From Bacteroidales bacterium UBA1219 (GTDB lineage: Bacteria; Bacteroidota; Bacteroidia; Bacteroidales; P3): 14,554 nucleotides of DNA. Location: assembly GCA_002309295.1 (NCBI GenBank), contig DBXF01000085.1:1-14554 (forward strand), written 5' to 3'. The notes below the pieces were generated by a model. That model saw only the letters and a list, made by a program, of their open reading frames with translations. It was not told the DNA's origin and ran no database searches. The position numbers and the translations under genes were made by a program. Within the stretch, counting starts at the first letter, position 1. Each line of letters begins with the position of its first letter. Shown here in pieces: positions 11,623 through 14,554 of the stretch.

Positions 11623-12573
11623 TCACTGATTTTTACGGTACTCTTTTGGTGTGCAGCCTTTCAGTTCCCGTACCAATTCGTCGCTGATATTGTTGCCCAG
11701 CTGCCGGCACACATCCTGGCTCCAGCGTTGTGCCATGGCTATGCGCGAAGCATTGTCGCCTATGCCCTGCAGCATGGCGTAGATATATCCGGCATTGAAA
11801 TTGTCGCCGGCACCCACGGTGCTCACCGTCTCTATTGTTTTCACCGGATAAGTGTCGCAGCCGTGTGGCGAATAAACACGTATCGGCCGCGCTCCGTCGG
11901 TGAGTATCAGCGTGTTGCACATCAGACTCACCCGTCGGTAGATGGCATCGCCGTCGTGCAGGCCGTACAGATAGCCGAAATCGTCCATCGAGCCGCGCAC
12001 CACGTCGCTCAATGCCATGTTCTCCTCGATACTGGCCGCAACGTCAGGCAAGTCGGCGATATGGTTTTTGCGGAAATTGACATCGTAATACAGCCAAGCA
12101 CCGGCTTTGCGAGCATCACGCAACAAACCGCCCACAACGGGACGTATGGCAGGATTGACGGCGAAAAACGACCCGAAAAGCACCACGTCGTTGCCGTTAA
12201 TCTCGGGCAGCGGTCCGTCGAGCGAGACCGAGGCGTGGTCCTTGTAGAACAGGTATTGGGCGTCGTTGTTCTCGTCGAGAAAAGCCAGCGAAACATGCGA
12301 CTTGGCATGCTGGTGAATGCATACGTACTCCGACGACACGCCGTTTTTGCGCAGAAATCGGCAGATAATTTCGCCGATATGGTCGCCGCCGGCCTCCGTA
12401 ACCATGATGCACGGCACACCGGCACGGCCGAGCGAAACGATGCTGTTGAATGTGGAGCCGCCCGGTACGGCTTTCTGCGGCTGGTCGTCCTTGAAAAGGA
12501 TATCCAGCACCGTCTCGCCGATGCCTATCACGCGTCTTGTGGCCGAAAAGGTGTTGTTTTCTTCGTTTTCCAT
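11623..12573 (-). CDS. PfkB family carbohydrate kinase, 316 aa
   Basis: A cytoplasmic sugar kinase of the ribokinase/fructokinase superfamily, phosphorylating a sugar or nucleoside with ATP. VIGIGETVLDILF opens the fold, GGSTFNSIVSLGRAG is the substrate-side PfkB signature 1, and STVGAGDNFNAGYIYAML is signature 2, with Asp257 as the catalytic base and GAG as the anion hole. VVGGLLRDARKAGAWLYYDVNFR is the usual middle segment. The start at 12573 is chosen because the only earlier in-frame start, a TTG at 12600, overlaps the -7 box of the promoter and so would not be transcribed. The length is normal and nothing is missing. It stands alone and converges on the lipoprotein gene. Fructokinase is the likeliest activity, but ribokinase or other specificities are possible. 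Confidence 0.9.
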   Translation of the reverse strand: MENEENNTFSATRRVIGIGETVLDILFKDDQPQKAVPGGSTFNSIVSLGRAGVPCIMVTEAGGDHIGEIICRFLRKNGVSSEYVCIHQHAKSHVSLAFLDENNDAQYLFYKDHASVSLDGPLPEINGNDVVLFGSFFAVNPAIRPVVGGLLRDARKAGAWLYYDVNFRKNHIADLPDVAASIEENMALSDVVRGSMDDFGYLYGLHDGDAIYRRVSLMCNTLILTDGARPIRVYSPHGCDTYPVKTIETVSTVGAGDNFNAGYIYAMLQGIGDNASRIAMAQRWSQDVCRQLGNNISDELVRELKGCTPKEYRKNQ

Positions 12574-12597
12574 GGCAATGTAGTTTTTTTTGTCTTG

Positions 12598-12605
12598 CAA
12601 AGATA
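12598..12605 (-). promoter_or_regulatory. -7 promoter element (TATCTTTG) for the PfkB kinase
   Basis: Exact TAnnTTTG on the minus strand, 24 bp before the ATG at 12573, giving a short leader. TTGTTG further upstream may act as -33. It supports the ATG over the in-frame TTG at 12600. Confidence 0.65.
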
Positions 12606-12795
12606 CGATTTTTTTGGTGGAATATCAACAACCTTGAAAACTTTTACATATAGCCAATGGTTATTGCATTGAAGAAGTGCTTTGCAAATATATTTTTTAG
12701 GCTAACCGCACTTTTATGCCATTTCCAGCCAAAAATAATCGCAATAATTCAACGAAAATAACGTTTACAAAACAACAGATAAAACCAACCGTAAC

Positions 12796-13065
12796 ATGGA
12801 ACCAAAATTTTGTCAGAGCTGCGGAATGCCGCTCACCGAAGGGATGTTCGGCACCAACGCCGACGGAAGCCGCAACGAGGATTACTGCCTCTATTGCTTC
12901 AAGGACGGGGCTTTCACCAACAACTGCACCATGGACGAGATGATCGACTTCTGCGCCCAGTTTGTTGACGAGGTGAACAAAAACATGCCCAAACCCATGA
13001 CCAAAGAGGAATACAAACAGATGATGCGGCAGTACTTCCCACAGCTGAAACGCTGGAAGAAATAA
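12796..13065 (+). CDS. Zinc-ribbon domain protein, 89 aa
   Basis: A small cytoplasmic protein with one four-cysteine zinc site: FCQSCGMPL (Cys6, Cys9) and YCLYCFKDG (Cys31, Cys34), the pattern of the putative zinc-ribbon family often annotated PF12674. Further cysteines at 44 and 53 are probably not ligands. The C-terminal half is helical and basic (MTKEEYKQMMRQYFPQLKRWKK). The length is normal for the family, whose function is unknown. It starts a run of three genes with the GNAT and beta-lactamase genes; a 17-bp gap with an AGGAG motif separates it from the GNAT gene. I see no convincing -7 box in the 220-bp region between it and the PfkB gene. Confidence 0.85.
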   Translation: MEPKFCQSCGMPLTEGMFGTNADGSRNEDYCLYCFKDGAFTNNCTMDEMIDFCAQFVDEVNKNMPKPMTKEEYKQMMRQYFPQLKRWKK

Positions 13066-13070
13066 ACCCT

Positions 13071-13075
13071 AGGAG
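13071..13075 (+). promoter_or_regulatory. Shine-Dalgarno-like AGGAG before the GNAT gene
   Basis: AGGAG seven bases before the ATG at 13083. Such sites are uncommon in Bacteroidota, and most genes in this window lack one. It helps to choose the ATG at 13083 over the next in-frame ATGs at 13086 and 13092. Confidence 0.5.
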
Positions 13076-13082
13076 CGTTAGC

Positions 13083-13535
13083 ATGATGGAAATGATAGTT
13101 GCCACGTTGGACGACATGCCCGAGCTGCTGGAGCTGCAGCGCAAGGCCTACGCCCCCGATTTCGACAGTCTGGACTGGACCGACGAGTCGCCGCTTGACG
13201 AGACGTTGGAACATCTCTGCCAAGAGTTCCGCCGTTGCACCATCTACAAAGTGCAAAATGCGGAGGGACAGATAATTGGCTCCATCCGTGGCAACGTCGC
13301 CGACGGCTCCCTGTGGATGGGGCGCATGATGGTACACCCCGACTATCAGGGACAAGGCATCGGCAGGTTTATGTTCGACGAGCTGCAGCGACTCATGCCC
13401 CATCGGCGGGCGTGGTTCTGGGCCTGTCTGCAGATGTCCGCCACCTACAATTTCTATCTCCGCCAAGGGTTCAAACCCACCGGAATACTGAACGAAAACC
13501 CCAATCTGACTTGGATTTATATGGAGAAAAAATGA
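13083..13535 (+). CDS. GNAT family N-acetyltransferase, 150 aa
   Basis: A cytoplasmic acetyl-CoA-dependent acetyltransferase with a single GNAT domain. IIGSIRGNVADGSLWMGRMMVHPDY forms beta strands 3-4, and the acetyl-CoA-binding loop QGQGIG (residues 89-94) matches Q/RxxGxG/A. The end of the fold is SATYNFYLRQGFKPTGI, the usual NFYxxxGF motif. It starts at the ATG after AGGAG and ends in an ATGA overlap with the beta-lactamase gene, so translation of the two is coupled. Substrate unknown: protein, amino-sugar or drug amine are all possible. The coupling to a beta-lactamase is unusual, but the sequence gives no sign of joint function. Confidence 0.9.
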   Translation: MMEMIVATLDDMPELLELQRKAYAPDFDSLDWTDESPLDETLEHLCQEFRRCTIYKVQNAEGQIIGSIRGNVADGSLWMGRMMVHPDYQGQGIGRFMFDELQRLMPHRRAWFWACLQMSATYNFYLRQGFKPTGILNENPNLTWIYMEKK

Positions 13536-14335
13536 AACGTAAACTTCTGATACTGATAATGCTTTTGCCCGCACTGCTTTTTGCCCAGCCAAAGACGGAG
13601 AGATATGGGGCTTGCGTTTTGTTTAACGACACAGCCGTTATTTTCAATCACCACGAGAGTTTCGCCCTGCACAGCGTCATGAAATTCCCGCAGGCCATAT
13701 ATGTGGCTGATTATCTGAACAGAAACGGGCTGGCGCTAACCGACACCATTGTCGTGGACAAGGCTAAACTGATGCAGGACACTTGGTCCCCGATGCTGAA
13801 AATGTTCGAAGGCAGGAGGGCTTTTTCGTATGCCGAATTGTTGGAACTTTCGCTCGCTCAGAGCGATAACAATGCGTGCGACATCCTTTTTAAGCATTGC
13901 GGCAAGCCTAAAGCGGTAACGAAATTTCTGCACAATCACGGATTTCGCGAGATCCATATCCGATTTACGGAGAGGCAATTGCACAAAAATCCGGCAAAGG
14001 CTATTAAGAACAGCTCCACACCTTATGAAATGGTTAGTCTGTTCCAATGGCTCTTCAGACATAAAGATGATAATCAATATCTTACATTCGTTTGGAACAC
14101 CATGGCCAATTGTTCGACAGGTTTGAAACGCATACCGGCGGCAATTCCCGAAGGGGCCACCATCGTTCACAAAACAGGCACCGGGTTCCCTAATGGAGAT
14201 GGCACTCAGGACATGAACGACGCCGGAGTCGTCATCCTGCCCGACGGAAGATGCGTGTTTATCGCCATTTTTATCCCAAATTCGAAATCAGAAAACGAAA
14301 TAGCCGAATTAGCTAAACAACTGTTACCCAAATAA
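13532..14335 (+). CDS. Class A beta-lactamase (A2-like), 267 aa
   Basis: A periplasmic serine hydrolase that opens beta-lactam rings. A Sec signal (MKRKLLILIMLLPALLFAQ) precedes the mature enzyme. All class A landmarks are present in order: FALHSVMK with catalytic Ser48 and Lys51 (Ambler 70 and 73), SDN at 111-113 (Ambler 130-132), TERQLH with Glu147 as the likely Ambler 166 general base, and HKTGTG at 213-218 (Ambler 234-236 KTG). TEx-L/M-H at the omega loop instead of ExxLN and the compact size suggest the A2 group known from Bacteroidota (CfxA/CepA relatives). The residue after the SDN triad and the KTGTG motif fit that group. At 267 residues it is somewhat shorter than CepA or CfxA. Its start overlaps the GNAT stop (ATGA). 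The substrate range cannot be judged; an intrinsic chromosomal enzyme is likely, as no mobile element is visible. Confidence 0.87.
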   Translation: MKRKLLILIMLLPALLFAQPKTERYGACVLFNDTAVIFNHHESFALHSVMKFPQAIYVADYLNRNGLALTDTIVVDKAKLMQDTWSPMLKMFEGRRAFSYAELLELSLAQSDNNACDILFKHCGKPKAVTKFLHNHGFREIHIRFTERQLHKNPAKAIKNSSTPYEMVSLFQWLFRHKDDNQYLTFVWNTMANCSTGLKRIPAAIPEGATIVHKTGTGFPNGDGTQDMNDAGVVILPDGRCVFIAIFIPNSKSENEIAELAKQLLPK

Positions 14336-14354
14336 GTAAGTCAAACAAACCGCT

Positions 14355-14554
14355 ATGTCAGAACACTGGGAGATTTACGCCGACTGGAACCCGTGGCACG
14401 GCTGCACCAAGATAAGTCCCGGCTGCAAGTACTGCTATGTGTATCGGCAGGACGAGATGTACGGCAGCGAGATTTCGAGCAGCCAGTGCCGCAAGACGGC
14501 CAATTTCGACCTCCCCGTGAAACGTCGTCGCGACAAGTCGTGGAAGATTGAGAG
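14355..14554 (+). CDS. DUF5131 family protein (phage Gp37/Gp68-like), N-terminal part
   Basis: The window ends after 66 codons. MSEHWEIYADWNPWHGCTKI and SPGCKYCYVYRQDEMYGSEI are the recognisable start of DUF5131/Gp37-Gp68 proteins. Cys17, Cys24 and Cys27 form a cysteine motif ending CxxCY, which suggests iron-sulfur binding of the radical-SAM kind, although it is not the standard CxxxCxxC spacing. Members are found in phages and bacterial chromosomes and their function is not settled. It begins 19 bp after the beta-lactamase stop, so it may belong to the same transcript. Nothing else phage-like is seen in the window. Confidence 0.85.
   Translation, partial: MSEHWEIYADWNPWHGCTKISPGCKYCYVYRQDEMYGSEISSSQCRKTANFDLPVKRRRDKSWKIE

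Noticed and set aside
11728..12672. Open frame of 314 codons opposite the PfkB kinase
   Set aside because: The minus strand carries both PfkB signatures; the plus-strand peptide has no recognisable features.
14355..14554. Prophage boundary at the right end
   Set aside because: DUF5131 proteins occur in phages, but they also occur in ordinary chromosomes, and no integrase, attachment site or other phage gene is visible.

Overview
The window reads as the chromosome of a member of Bacteroidales (phylum Bacteroidota). The signs are repeated matches to the Bacteroidota -7 promoter element TAnnTTTG (TATCTTTG, TAACTTTG, TATATTTG, TAAATTTG), the near absence of Shine-Dalgarno sequences, many short lipobox proteins, and a compact class A beta-lactamase with features of the Bacteroidota A2 group. 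I cannot name a genus. There is no rRNA, tRNA, CRISPR array or recognisable transposase.

Layout from left to right. (1) 1-831, minus: N-terminal part of a MATE efflux protein, cut by the window edge. (2) 832-2352: a lone AT-rich lipoprotein gene between two intergenic regions that carry the same cassette, a tandem heptamer array running into an identical 55-bp promoter block. (3) 2353-3689: an AbrB/MazE-type regulator translationally coupled to an acyltransferase-3 membrane protein, closed by a strong hairpin. (4) 3780-4759, minus: two small lipoproteins that share a 46-bp 5' leader. (5) 4760-5070: a divergent regulatory region with a 46-nt nested dyad next to a promoter. (6) 5071-6746: an operon of an AlkZ/YcaQ-type winged-helix protein (probable DNA glycosylase) and a CAT-like acetyltransferase. 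(7) 6930-7828: a cupin and a CDP-alcohol phosphatidyltransferase. (8) 7829-8218: a repeat island with a 34-bp perfect palindrome, octamer arrays, an AT-rich inverted repeat and a terminator. (9) 8219-9100: a CPBP intramembrane protease. (10) 9199-11500: a secreted protein whose frame is interrupted by TGA 30 codons before its apparent original end, then lipoprotein, membrane protein and lipoprotein genes of unknown function. (11) 11623-12573, minus: a PfkB sugar kinase. (12) 12796-14335: a zinc-ribbon protein, a GNAT acetyltransferase and a class A beta-lactamase in one operon. (13) 14355-end: the start of a DUF5131 (Gp37/Gp68-like) protein.

Two kinds of DNA alternate. GC-richer genes encode recognisable enzymes (MATE, AT3, AlkZ-like, CAT-like, cupin, CPBP, PfkB, GNAT). 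AT-richer stretches encode small lipoproteins or membrane proteins without recognisable families. Several gene pairs share 5' leaders or promoter cassettes. The enzymes lean towards envelope and stress functions (efflux, beta-lactam hydrolysis, acetylation, DNA-base repair), but nothing shows that they form one system. The most unusual signals are in the DNA itself: the heptamer-array promoter cassette, the nested dyad, and the TGA-interrupted gene.
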